The translations under genes were made by a program, and so were the position numbers. From NCBI GenBank assembly GCA_013396655.1, contig WBMV01005073.1, forward strand, positions 124,001-188,000: a stretch of 64,000 bases of DNA, read 5' to 3'. Below the pieces are notes generated by a model. It ran no database searches. It was not told where the DNA came from and saw nothing but the letters and a program-made list of their open reading frames with translations. The stretch comes from Campylorhamphus procurvoides (Eukaryota; Chordata; Aves; Passeriformes; Dendrocolaptidae). Of the stretch, positions 42,601 through 55,870 are shown piece by piece (position 1 is the first letter of the stretch; each line of letters begins with the position of its first letter).

Positions 42601-45280
42601 AAGAATTTCTTTCCTCTGCACAAACCAAAATAAAAATGCTAAATAGACAAATGAATTAACTACTCCTATATTTAATTCAATATGTACATGAAAATTAGAT
42701 TATCAAAGTGCTGCTGCAGTCAATGGGAATTGTCACAGACTTCAATGGAGTCAAAATAGCATCATCAGCAATATGTACAGACAACTGAGCAGACTTAAAA
42801 ATGTACATGTGTAAAGAAGAGAAACTGAATAATACCTGGTCTATCTGCAATGCTATATCAATATTCTCAGTTCAGTAATGTAACTTTTTTTTATACTTCT
42901 ACCAAAGCATTGGTATGAGCTTGTTAAATGAAGAGACTCCATTTTTCTCAAGAACATATCTGCTGCTTAAGGCATGACATCCAAATCTAAACTCATGCAT
43001 ACTTGTGAAACTCAAGTTAGCCCACTGAGATATTTTGGACATTATCATGCATGATTTATTTTCTTAGAATAACAGTGTACACTGCTGCTATTGAGAATAC
43101 ATATCCTGATATTAAAACAGTTAAGGTATTAATAATATTTCTTTTTGTGGACAGATTCAGTTCACTTGTGTTTCAAAATTTCTTAAGCCAAACTTCACAA
43201 ATAACTCTTTTACTCTACATTCAGGATACTGTAGTGAGAAATGACTTACATATTTCTGAAAGCCTCACAGTTCCTCACTCAGTAATCACGTCTGAGGAGA
43301 AAAAGGAAAAAAAAACCAGTTGTTTTTTTTTCCCCACTGAAACACACAAACTCACATTCAGGTCTTTTCTGTAGCAGGCAGCATCTGAATGTGTAAGGAA
43401 GAAGATCCTCTTCTTTCAAGGAATCAGGAGATGTCTCAATTTAAGTCTGTCAAATATGATAGTAACACAGACATGGCTAACTTCCACTGATACTCTTTCA
43501 TTTCAACACTTGTGCCTTTTTTTTTTCCACCTGTATCACTTTATCATGCTCACTGTATTTGTTGTTTATCACCAAAGACAGTGAGGATTGAAAATCACTG
43601 CTCAAGAATGTGTAACAGCAATGAAAATATCTTCCTCCTCCACAAATTTTTTCATTTCCTGAGGGAAAAAGCAAAAATAGGAATAAAATGCATACACCTT
43701 CCATATGCCTTCTAATTGTTCTACCTCCAATTTACTAAGTATTATACTGTGGTTGCAATTAACTGAGCATTATATAAGAAATGTGGGAGGCAATTTTTCG
43801 TCCTTAGGCAGCAAAAAGACATATAGTGTAAGTATAGACATGTGATCTGAAATCATACTTCAATTTGGGCAGACAATATTCCTGGAATTTCTTTTGCTAC
43901 TCAATTTACCTTGGTCTCCAGATCAGCCAGAAGGATGGAATGTAAAGTAGGCTTTACTTTTAAAAGCATCAAAACTGAATTTTTGCTGAACCGATCCACC
44001 TATTGATCATACTACATAGCTGCATAAATTTTCTTTAAAAAAGGGCTGTTCTGTGGAAGTATGGAAGAGTACTGCTTATAACTTTATAGCTGGATAAAAA
44101 GGCATTAACATCACAAGTTCCAAAATCATAAAGATCCTAGTAACCACACTGTTGCATGTAGGCAGGAGGTATTTGGTTTCTAACTGAGTTAATTTTCAGC
44201 TTCTTTGCTATTTCCTTGCCCATTCCACTGAGCTAAATTTATATGGAAACTTGATGCTAGTCCCTTCTCTTTTCCCTCTGCTTCTTTCTGCCTTGTTGAA
44301 ATGATTAAACGGACAAGAAAGGAAAAGGAGAAGTGATTCAAGATTGAAATGTCAGTGCTGATGGAGAGGAGAGCTGTGCAATGGAGATTTAAACATGATA
44401 CCCAGAGACAGATTTTCACCTGTTCTCATTTGCAAAGTCACATAAACATTGCAGAGTACTGTAGCCAGTATTTCCAGAGCTGGATCACTCCCATAATACT
44501 AATGGTGTCTTGCTAATTTAAACCGGCCTGCAACAATAAATTGAGTAACAACAAGGAATGTCTGAGTAAAGGTAAGAAAATTCAAGGTCTTCTTCATATC
44601 TTCCAGCTTGTGAGCCAGATAACTAAATCACTGGCGCTTTCTTTCTCTTCATACGAAAGTAACTGGTTATTGAAATGAGAACTGCTCACAATAGCTTTGC
44701 CTTGAATTCGTCCTACTATTGAAGGTGCAAAGGTTTGACCCTCGTAAGTGTATTGAAGGATTCCCATATCAGTAAAACCAGGTGAGGAAGGAGGTGCAGA
44801 CATGAAATTAAAAGCCAAAGAAGACTAAGCAATTAGGAAAGTAGTGACAGAGACATTGGCAACAAATGAATAATAGAAGACAAAGCTATGAAAATGTTAT
44901 GAAATGCATTAAAAAGCAGGACAAAAATCAGGCTTTCACACACATTTGATCTAGAAGACCTCAGTACTCATTAATTATAACAGGAGACTTAACATTTTAT
45001 TTAATGTGCAAACACAATTTAGGGAAAATAACCAGTAGAGGTAATGAAAGGACATGAATTTGAGGGTCTCAAACTAAATTCATGACCTCTTAAAACTTGC
45101 TTGCAAAAATCTGACTCTATAAATAGTGTGATAAATGCAGCAAATGAAAAATGTGAAGCTTATCATAAGGCATATGACAGGAAAAAGTAAAGTTTCGGAA
45201 CAATGTATCACTAAGAGATATTATTCAGATTTGTTTTACTGACTTTGAACACATATATACCAGATATATTCCAAATCTAT
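39681..45280. other. Intergenic, no gene recognised
   Basis: AT-rich. A short CR1-like 3' remnant may lie at about 39826-39870. No exon was recognised. Confidence 0.4.
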
Positions 45281-45334
45281 CAGCTTGACAGAGCGGTTCA
45301 ATGTTCCCAGGTCCAGCCCATAGCGAGGCCAAGC

Positions 45335-45390
45335 ACATTATTACCAAAACACACACACACAACCACATACACATTTACACACACACACGG
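45335..45390. repeat. CA microsatellite
   Basis: Interrupted (CA)n with ACACACACAC blocks at about 45349-45360 and 45377-45388. The following 250 bp also have several short CACACA runs. Confidence 0.85.
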
Positions 45391-45730
45391 CTGGCCTCAT
45401 GACCATGGGGCCCACTTGTCACCACAGGAACAAGCTTTCAGCCCCTCTGGTGTCTCCATAACTGGGCCAGGTTCATGGCTGCTTTGATAACTAGCTCCCA
45501 AGCCTCTACCCTAGGCACCAGCTAGCTGGGCTTGATCGTCCCTGCTGAGCACACCCTGATGTACACACTCACACGCAATGTATACACACTGCTCTCTGTC
45601 TTTGCCACCATGACTCATGGCCTCACTCCCATTGCTGCACTTTGACCTCCATACACACATGAGCACACAGAACAGAATGCCACCCAGAAAAATAGAAATG
45701 AAGTTTTGTGATGTGGGCGAAAGAGTCAGC

Positions 45731-46231
45731 AGGGTAAAAGTGAGAAAACTTGTGGGCTGAGATGAAGACAATTTAATAGGTAAAGGAAAATTCACACGCA
45801 CAAGCAAAGCAAAACAAGGAATTTATTCACCCCTTCCCATGGGCAGGCAGGTGTTCAACCATCTCCAGGAGACCAGGACTCCATCACACATAACAGTGAC
45901 TTGGAAAGACAAACACCATCACTATGAACTTCTCCCCCTTCCTCCTTTTTCCCCCAGCTCTATATGCTGAACAGGATGTCATATGGTATGGGATGTCCCT
46001 TTGGTCAGTCTGGGTCAGCTGCCCTGGCTGTGTCACCTTCCAGCTCCTTGTGCACACCCAGCCCAGTCGCTGGTGGGGTGAGAGGCAGAGAAGGCCTTGG
46101 CTCTGTGTGAGCACTGCTCAGCAGTAACTAAAACATCCCTGTGTTGCCAACACTGTTTCCAGCACAAATCCAAACCACAGCCCCTTACCAACTACTGTGA
46201 AGAAAATCAACTACTCCGCCAGCCAAAACCA
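45731..46231 (-). mobile_element. Partial LTR, minus orientation
   Basis: Near-identical in long stretches to 34814-35379 (for example CCTTCCCATGGGCAGGCAGG in both). Read in reverse it begins TGGTTTTGGCTGGCGGAG at 46231, a typical start for this avian LTR, but its 3' end is missing beyond about 45731. Confidence 0.85.
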
Positions 46232-49200
46232 GGGTAAGTGTAAGGAACATGAAAGGAATCAACAGTTTTTATTAGACAAGTAAATGGAAAATAAGACACA
46301 CAGCTTCCATTTTAAATGTATTGTAATGGGGTAGGAAAAATAATTTCTATATCCAGCTCTTCATACATTCTCAGGCTGACATTATACAGAACCAGCAGAA
46401 AGTCATGGTCTCCATGAAGCACGAGTACCTGCAAGCTTGCTTCCACTTGCACATGTACGAAAGCTATTTCCTTTGCTACTCTGCATTTTTTCCTCTGCTA
46501 TCTGATGTTTCACAGCTTTCCACTGATAAATATATTGTAATGACAGTGAAAAAGGAGTAGGATAGCAGTCATGGGGAGTGGTGTAGCAGACAGTAGGCAC
46601 AGTGTTGTTCACAGTATAGCAGTGTTCACTTGTTTTCCAAAGTGAATGAGCTTGGTGACCTTTAAATCTGTTCCTGCTGCTTCTGCAGTTTGTTTCTTAC
46701 CCACTGCCACTCCACCCAAGCCACTGGACCCTGGTGTATGTTCGGCATATAACACTTCTGGAACAGGCTTTTATATATGCAGTAAGTAGCGAAGTTTTTT
46801 TTTAAACTGTTGTGGTTTGCTTTCGTTAGGTTCCAGCCTTGCTTGGGGGTTTTGATTGCTTTGGTAGCTCTGTTTTTCTTTTGTTGTACAAGATGTCACA
46901 TCTAAAAGAACTGTTCATTATTACACAGGACTGTAATCCTGATCAGTATTGCTATGAGTCCTCCCGGCAGTGATTGGGACCCAGGGCTTGATGCCATACA
47001 GCTCAGCAGGCCAGGAGAAAGGGCCTTGGAGGTGAAATGTGGAAAGAATGCAGAAATTTTGAGCTAGGTTAGGGAACAAGAGCGTAGCAGGGCCAAACTC
47101 CTTTGTTACTTACACTCATGGCAGAGCTCTGTCCATCTTCCTCACATAACATCTGTCACAATGCCATACTTTCCACCCCTGGTGGAAGCATGCAGAGAAG
47201 GAGGGGAGTTGCCATACTATGCAGCTGCCCCTGATCAGAGATGTATGAAAACAAACAGAAAATAATCATTCTATATCCACAAAATGCTCAAAATATATTG
47301 TGATTTTGTAAAACTACCTTGATTCACTATTAAAATATTCCTTTTACAAGTACCTGGAAAATTCAGATAAACTAGATTTTAAAGTGCCAAACAAGATGGC
47401 TTAACCTTCACAATACAGAGAGCTTTGGTGCTTTTTTGATGTTTTCAGGTACTATTGCCTATATTGGATCATTTGTTTTCAGCCGTCTGCTCTGAGGGAT
47501 CTCCTTCCTAAAAGAGCACATCATCTGAGCCCTATACTCCAGCCTCTGGGCGCATTTACTTGGCTGATTTTGAAAGCCCCCATGTGCTGTCGCTCAGCCT
47601 TGTACTCTGGCAGGCAACCTGCAAGCAGAGCTCAGACAGATTGGCAGCAGTCGCCTGCAGAAAACACTGCACTGCAAGAGACAGGGAGGAAATGGTAACT
47701 TTTTAAGTCATTACAGCTGTTTCCAAATAAAACCTGATTTAGATCACAGCCAGATGAAATATTTCAGCTGTCCCTGAGACCAGATTACCCCCAAGACTAT
47801 TCATACCATTAACTTATCCCTCCATATTCTGCCTTTAATTGGCTGGTTTGTTTTTTTGTTCATACAATATCCTAGAACAGAAGAGGTGGGCAGTAAAAGC
47901 ACTGGAGCAGTGAGGCAGCAGCAAGTAGCTGGGATGATAATCTTTCCACCCAGCTCATCATAAGAGTTCACCTGACTCCCCCTTAGAAAGCAGATTGACA
48001 TGATTAAGGCAGCAGAAGAGAAGTGCCTACAGATGCAGTCAGTGGCTGCAGTACATCCCTGGCTGGGTGACTAACAGGCTGTTGGGGATGAGGCCATCCT
48101 CTGATGGCCAGAGGTGCGACTGCTTCCCACACCTCTGCTTGCTCCCTTGCAGGCTGGAGTGAGCTCCCACACCTCTTGCTGCATAACAAAACCTGAGGGC
48201 TTGGCTCAGGCCATGCAGAGGGTGCCAGCAGTGCTCTCTAGCAGACTGCAGGGTAGTATGTGCCAAAGGGAAAGCGAAGTGAAGTCTCCCCAAAGATAAC
48301 CTCACAGCTCCTTTGATACTAAGGAAAGTTCCACAGTGGCTGTTCTCAGCTGGTCATCCATAATAACTTGGGTCAGAAGAGCAGATACTGTCAGAGGCAA
48401 GCTCCATCACAGGTGACCTCTGAGTCACCTCAGTGAGTCACCTCTGCCTGGCCTTGCCACTGGCTATGGAGCCCCCAGCTGCAGCCCAGCGTGGGAAGGC
48501 ACAGCCTCCTTGCTGTGAATCATCTTTTCTCCATTGTCATGCTGCTGGTGGTCCCTCAGCATGACTTGTGAATGTAAGGCTCAGCTGCCCACAGGGTGTC
48601 CATCTGGCTGGGGTGCCCCAGCTGGTTTCCTCTGCCCAGGAGGGCTGCTGCCCATAAAAACGTCAGGCAGCAAATCATTCCTCAAGAGTGACAAGCAAAC
48701 ATACAGCAAGCCTGGGTTTTATTTGTCTTGTGATAGGGTCTGCGGAAAATGACCTCTGCTCACTATGTGATGTGCTTAGATAGAAATGGAAAAAGGTACA
48801 TTTCTCTTGACTTGAGTGCAGAACTGCATCTCCTGGAGCCTGACAGGCTGCTGTGACCAGCCAGCACAGGCGAAGTTTGGTGGATGAGCTGAACCAATGA
48901 ACTCGTCCATCTGTTTCACTGATGGACAAGAAAAGCCTTACATTCAGCCTAGGGGGCTGCTGCCAGTTCTGCCTTAGGGTGCTCCTCTGCCAGAGATAAG
49001 CAGTGATATAATGAAGGGACAGGGAACCAAGGGATCCAACACAGACAGTAAAAACAAATAGTGCAAACACTTCACAAATATCGAGAATGACAGAGAAGAT
49101 TTCTACACTTTGTCAGTCTCTCTGGGTCATATGGTGTTAGTGCAGACCAAAAAAAAAAAGAAAAGAAAAAAAAAAGAAAAAAAGATGACCTATACAATTT

Positions 49201-49470
49201 TGATGAGGGCTTCGTCTTGCTATTCTAACAGCTATTTTGTTTTACAGGCAGAGGAGTCTCTAGGACAGAAAAGGGCATTGCAAACAAATGAAATTATTTA
49301 ACAGAAATAAAATGATCTTGTGCACAGACTGAAATTAAGTAAGAAGTTCTACCTCTATATGTAATGCAAACTTTATTTTCTTATAATTGGCCATCTATAC
49401 AGAAGAAGTCCTTTTAGCTTCATGGCCTTTTAAATCCTTTCATTTTTAAGGAACAAGCTGGCATTCAGGA
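46232..49470. other. Intergenic, no gene recognised
   Basis: Includes an A-rich tract at about 49149-49186 and a GC-richer part at 48000-48700. No exon or repeat family was recognised. Confidence 0.4.
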
Positions 49471-49471
49471 T

Positions 49472-49860
49472 CAGAAAAGAATCCAAGTTCAGAGGCGTCT
49501 TTGTAGAGAAAAAACTGTGAATGTAGTTTCTCTCAAAGGAGAAGCTGAGTGTTCAGGGCACTTGGCTAACTGTCATCCTTGTCCCTGCAGATGCACAAAT
49601 GTAACACTAGAAAGGACCTTTTACATATTTTTTCCATGCTTATGTTCACTCTGACTTTTTCTGCTGGTTACAGGGTTGGTAGTTGGACTGACAAATGGAC
49701 TGTGTGTTATTATAATCACATTTTTGAAATCCTCTGGATTAGCATGTGGGTTTTGCATTTCACTCTAAAGCATTTCATTAGGCAACTGAATAGCAGTTAC
49801 CAATAATAAAATGTTTGTCTTTATTTAACATGAAAAAAAACTATAGAATATGCAAATATA
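49472..49860. repeat. Duplicated non-coding block A2 (partner at 23386-23765)
   Basis: Same-orientation partner of block A1. It lies about 10 kb upstream of the exon 1 copy, against 6 kb in PLG; the LTR at 45.7 kb and other insertions can account for part of the difference. Confidence 0.75.
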
Positions 49861-52800
49861 AAAAAAGAGCACAGCCAAGAGTTTTGCAATTTTTTATATC
49901 TATTTTGTGATTTTTACATATATATATATCAACATCAGGCTGAAAGAACTCAACTGAAAAACATTTATTTTTTTAGGTAGTTTTGAAAGGGTTCCCCAGG
50001 TAGCAGGTGTGAATATTGACTGAAGGGCAGGATTTCCCTTCTACAGAACTATAACCTGTAGAAGGACAGAAGCCCCCTTTTATTTCTTGTGGGGCTCAGG
50101 CCTGGTTGCTTTTCAGTGTCTTGCTGATGAGACAGCTTGCTGTGCCTAAGGGAAGGAGGAAGGTGGTGAAGAAGTGCAGCTTCTCAGGTCACAGAAGATC
50201 TTTGGAGGAACTGATGCAGAAAGACTGCTGTGACTGGTCACATTATGTAGTCATTTGCATAGTACACTCTGCATAATTTTTCATCTTACATATAATTGTA
50301 ATTTCTAACACTAACTGGATAAATTACTTGGTAATGTGTCTTAACCTCTCACTAATACACTAGTGATGTAATATGGAGGGATTCTAAGATTATTTCTCCC
50401 ATATAATCCAGACCAATGGTACCAGATTCCTGAAGGACATTAGAGAGATAAAAATCAGGGATATTTCCATGCCCTTCTTGTACATATTTAATGAATAGCT
50501 AACTATTGAATAATATGCAAGAATCTGCCATTCAGGAGCTCCCAAAACATCACTACACAACTTGCTACTTTTGCCAAATACATTCATCCAAAACACCTTG
50601 AGCATAGTTTTAAACCTGTTATTCTTTAGATTCATTACCAGAATTGCATATGCCAGTGTATTTTCAAACATGTACCATTAAAGAATAGGTAACATAGTCA
50701 CAGAGGTATGGACTGATAAGACATGTACAGATAGCAATAAATAACTCAAAGTAACACAATATATAACACAAAATAACCACAAAGATAGGATGATGCAAGC
50801 TTTAGAAAGGAAAGACATACAGGAATACTAGCAGGATAAGTAACTTGAAAATCAAAACGAGACAGGAAGAAATTTCCATCACAGTATCTTCAGGGCAATA
50901 GTGCAGGCACAAGCTTGCATACAGGCCAGTATATTGCGATATTGCTCAGTTTTATTTTAGAGAAAGTTTCCCACAAGAGCTCCTTGTTCTGATTAGGGCA
51001 TTATACATTCTCTTTACTTAGTTTTGTTTGTTTGTGAGTGAGAGGGTTTTTTTGTAGTGATCAATACAATGAGAAACCCATCTGTGGTCTGTGCTGCTCT
51101 CCTGGTCTAGCACACAGGGAGCAGCTAGTGCCCTGTGGAGGTGCAAGTGACCGGCTGGCACTTGCATAAGCCATCGTCAGGTGAGAGGCTGATTGCTTCT
51201 CTGAGGAAGAGTTGGCTGGATTCTGATTTTGGACATTAAAGTACCAGTATTCGGGATTTGTACTGGAAGAGTTTTAAGGAGTTTTTATAGTGTCGACACT
51301 GACAATATAGAAAAGGAGGGGCACATTTTTAACATAATGGTCTTAATTTGCATCTAAAGTACATGTATGTGTCAGAAGGCACATATGACAGAGAAGACAA
51401 CTTACCTGTATCACTTCAGAAGCCAGCTTTAAAACCTGTATTCTGGAATGAGGAAGTATCTTCGATAGAGGCCTGAACAAATAGATTTCCAATACTTCAT
51501 TTGTTTATTGCAGTTTTGGGCACAACAGTGAGACTAGGAATTGGCCAAAAATGTTATTTATTTAGCACTTATAAAATATAGCAAGTGAAAGAGTCCAGCC
51601 AGATTATCCAGTATTGTCTTACAAAAAAATAAGGAAAATGATGGTTTCTGTCCCAAAGAACCAGCTGTCTAAAAGAAAAGACATACATGAGTAGGTAAGT
51701 TCAAGAAATAAATCAGATCTGGGAAGAAAATAACAGGAAATGCAGGTAATTGGTTAAGGCTTGTCTGGTCTGTACTGAATCTGGAATATTTTCCACAGTT
51801 TCCCAAACACATCGCTTCTGAGATCACAGTTTATTTCACCTCAGAAGGAAATAAAATTTTTGCCTGATGAACCTGCCCTTTTGGAAGTTCATTCAATTTG
51901 AATACTGTTGCTTTATGCATCACACTTAAAGGACAAGTGATAGAAGAGGAAGAGGAGGGCCTCATAGTAGCTCCTGCCAATCCCTGCCACTGAGGAGAGG
52001 CAACAGTAGAAAACTTCAGATCCAAGTAGTAATGATGCATATTGATCTTTGTGGACATGGCCTTCTAACTGCCACAGTCTGGGTTTCTTTTTTTAGCAGC
52101 TTAGCATGCTTTTACCAAAATAAATATAGCTGCATGAATAGTGGGAAGTTATTTTTGAATATTTTGGTCACTGCTAAATACAGAATTGCTAACCCAGGCA
52201 TTCAGAAGTCATGATTCAGGTCCCTAAAATGAGAAGGCTGCCCTAAGTATATGTAAATCCTTTTTTATTTTCTCTCTGTTTTGCTTACTGAAACGTTAGA
52301 ATACTTCTGGATCATATCTTCAAGTACTTTTCTTCAAAACTGAAGACAAAAATTTAATCTGGGTTTGTATTTGCTGCTAATTCACACAGTTTCTGCAGCT
52401 GGGATTTATACAAATTATTCCTAATGCTCTGAGGTAAGAGAATTTCTTTGCTTATCTGCCTAAGTCTCTGTTATACCAGTAGGTGAAATTTCTTAATCAA
52501 AAATGGAAATGTCACTAATGAACAGACAGACCAGGAGAGGCACCGAGGCACCATTCATCTCCCACCTTCCTTTGACTTCACGACTTTGATAGAAGGGGAG
52601 CACAGTGCCCCCCCTTTACAAGGCTGACATTAATTAACCCACAGCAGAACAGCAGCAATCTTCCCAGTGAGGCATTTGCTCATGCAGCATAAATACACTA
52701 TTAATGTCACACAGCACACAAATATCGTGGCACAAATGTCAAATACTCTGAGGAATACTGACAACAGGCATTAGCATGAACTTGTTTGATGAATGTTTTG

Positions 52801-54160
52801 TACAAGTAATTCCAATTTGTGACGCATTTGGGAGGTTGGCTTTTTATTGCTTGTTTGTTTTGCAATTTTAAATGCAGCTTATAAGCAGAACAAGGGTCTA
52901 ACTTTGTCCAGTGAAATGAAAATAATATATTGCTTGTTCAGTCGTAACCTTAAGCCCACTATGATTTAGTACATCCTCAGCTCCTACTCGCCAGCAAATT
53001 TTAAACTTGGCCAGTGTTGATAGTGCCTGAGACTTCTCGCAAGAATGGTTTGTTGTCTTCCTTCCCTTGAAAGGATCCATTTTTAAGCAATCAGTGTCAT
53101 AAGAGTCAGTGACTGTTTAATTCCTAAGTGCACTTGAAAACACATTTTTGTGGATGAAGCACCCTTTATTCACTATTGTATTTTTCCCGGAAAAACCAAA
53201 AGTCATACAGGGGGAATATATTTGCCTTTTCAAGAGTACTGATTAGCAAGTTTATCTACTGTAAAATACTTTTAGCATCCTGTTCTACTGCAGACTGATC
53301 TTAGCTGAAAATTAATAAATTTGTTCTGGCACTCTAATATCTATTACGGGTTCAGTAGCCATTCACTGAATACCTCTTCTATCTTCTGCTTTCTCTTGTG
53401 AACTCCATGTTTTGCTTTACAGGGTCATCTTTTTGCCTAAATAAAATGACAATGCATTTCTGGAAAAATAATTTCATTCTTGTCTGCAGCTCTCATGTGC
53501 CTCTTTAACCCTCCCTCCTGCTTAAAAGCTTCAGTCTGTTTCATACCTCTGAAAGAAACAAATAGTCTGACAGGGAAGGGCAAGGGCAGGGCTTGCATCA
53601 CCCTGACCCGTTCCTGCTTGTTGAGCCAGCTTGACAGCCCAAGTCAGAGGTTACACCTCCCTAAACAGGTGGAACTTGAATACTCTTCCAAGTGTACTAG
53701 AGAGCTGGGAGGTAATAACCAGAGTCCCTGAACAATTTCTCCTGGGCTTTCTTCTTGTGGCTGACTGTTGATGTCCGACCAAGAGGCAGAGCACCTCCCC
53801 GTGACATGGCGTGTACCCCTGCCCTTGCAGATACCACACAGCATGTAGCATGGGTATGACTCACACCACAATAACCTGAAAGTCAAGTCAGTGTAGGCCA
53901 TGCACTGCCACTACCCAGGGAGGTAAGGGGCTGGCGCACTTTCCTTCGGGCTCATGGCAGGTCAGCACTCCTCAGACCAGGACTAAGGTGGCCTGCAGCA
54001 AAAATGAGCTGGCCCAGGACATGTCTGGCATCTGCTGTGACCTCACCCTCCTGCAAAACCACAGGGATTTCTCTCCCCAGTCACTGCTGAATTTGCAGCT
54101 CTTTGATTTTGCCAATGTTTTCTTTAAGCTTTAGCCCTACCAAATGCATATTAAATGCAT
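49861..54160. other. Intergenic, no gene recognised
   Basis: AT-rich, with a short TA repeat at about 49918-49929. No gene or repeat family was recognised. Confidence 0.4.
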
Positions 54161-54169
54161 ACCTACCTA

Positions 54170-54570
54170 CCCCTGAAAGGTGTTCCAAGATACTAAACAT
54201 TGCATTTCCCTCTGCACTTTTCCATTTGACACAGAAAATGCAAAACAGGCTAGTTTGGTTTAAAGACCTTGAACGAGACTGAAATTGCTAATATTAAGTA
54301 TCTTACATGGATGGAGGCTAGGGGATTTTAAAAATTTCTTTCCTTATCCAGCACTCTAAGGAAATATGAACCTTGACTATAATGGGTTTTTGGTGGCACT
54401 AACATGTATATGCAGGCTTTTGTTTATAACCAAAGAATCTGGGTGCTGCTCTGATAATATATTTGGCAGATGGGAAGCACACAGCTGGATAAGCATTCAA
54501 CAGCTAAATTGTGCAGCCTGTTCCTTAGAGAGTTCCTTGCCCTTGGCAAGAAAAAAAGAAGGCACATCTT
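54170..54570. repeat. Duplicated non-coding block B2 (partner at about 25020-25500)
   Basis: Same-orientation partner of block B1, with the best match at about 54410-54560. It marks the furthest point to the right where I can see the segmental duplication. Confidence 0.75.
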
Positions 54571-55004
54571 TATGGCACTGAAACTGTCTTATTTTATCGA
54601 CAAGAATAAACTTTCTCCTACTTGTAGCTACAATAAATGACGCTTTCACAGTAAGCTAATGATGGGTGTCTGTAACGTATGCCAGTAGCAGTTCTATTAT
54701 TTGATGTAGTTATGCTGGTAAAAAAAATGCACACTTTATTATAGTTTTATGTTGCAATGGAAGGAGTTTCAATTATGCTCATAAGCACTGCTGGAATTGT
54801 ATTCATAGCTCTGCCAGTTTTCCTCCCTATAAATACACCAAGAAAACCCTTTTTCAGCTAGTCAGATTGTACAGAAATAAAGATCAGTCTCAGGATGTAT
54901 GCTTTGGAAAAAAGCGCTGTGTAATCCAAGCACATGGAAGCTGAAAAAAGTCCAGCAATATACAGAGGTGAGAAGCATGCCTCATAAAGATATCATAATA
55001 AATT

Positions 55005-55870
55005 ACATAATCACAGACTCACAGACTATGCTGAATTGGAAGGGAAAAGGATCATCAAGTCCAACCCTTAGCCTTGCACAGGACCCTCCCCAAGGGTCAC
55101 ACCATGTGCCTGAGTGTGTCATCCAAACACTTCTTGAACTCTGCCAGGCTTGGTGCTGAGAGCACGTCCCTGGGGAGCCTGTTCCAGTGCCCAACCACCC
55201 TCTGGGTGAAGAATCTTCTTCTAATATCCACCCTAAACCTTCCCTGACTCAGTTTCATGCTGTTTCCTTGAGTCCTGTCACTGGTCACAAAAGTGAAGAG
55301 ATCGGCACTTGCCCCACTGCTTCCCCTTGTGAGGATGTTGAAGTCCGCAATGAGGTCTCCCTTCATTCTCTTCTCCAGGCTGAGCTGACCAAGTGACCTC
55401 AACTCCTCCTCATAGAGCTTCCCCTCCAAACCCTTCACCGTCTTCATTTCCCTCCTTTAAACACTCTCTAAGAGCTTAGTATCTTTCTTATATTGCGGTG
55501 CCCAAAACTTCACACAATATTCACAGTGAGGCTGTCCCAGTGCAAAGCAGAGTGGGACAATCCCCTCCCTCGACTGGCTGGTGATGCTGTGCCTGATGCC
55601 CTCCAGGACAGGGTTGGCCCTCCTGGCTGCCAGGGCACTGCTGACTCATGTTCAACTTGGCATTGACCAGGATCCCCAGGTCCCTTTCCTGACCCTGCAT
55701 TCCAGCATCTCATCCCCAGTCTGTATGAACCTCCAGGCTTGCCCTGTCCGAGGTGCAGAAACAGCATTCTTTTGTTGAATTCCCTATGGCTGGTGATTGC
55801 CCAGCCCTCTAATTGATCAAGGTCTCTTTGCAACACCTCCTTGCTTTCGAGGGAGTCAACAGTTAACGAT
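55005..55870 (-). mobile_element. CR1 LINE, 5'-truncated, minus strand
   Basis: The minus strand encodes LYEEELRSLGQLSLEKRMKG, then FFTQRVVGHWNRLPRDV and APSLAEFKKCLDD, which is the C-terminus of CR1 ORF2. The segment to its right (RDLDQLEGWA, LHLGQGKPGGSYRLG) continues the ORF with frame breaks. The 3' end at about 55005 shows the usual short terminal repeat (TCACAGACTCACAGACT). About 860 bp, not coding-competent. Confidence 0.92.

Noticed and set aside
34814..46231. The two minus-strand LTRs as the ends of one provirus
   Set aside because: The 10.4 kb between them contains the PLG exon 1 and kringle remnants rather than retroviral genes, so they are separate insertions.
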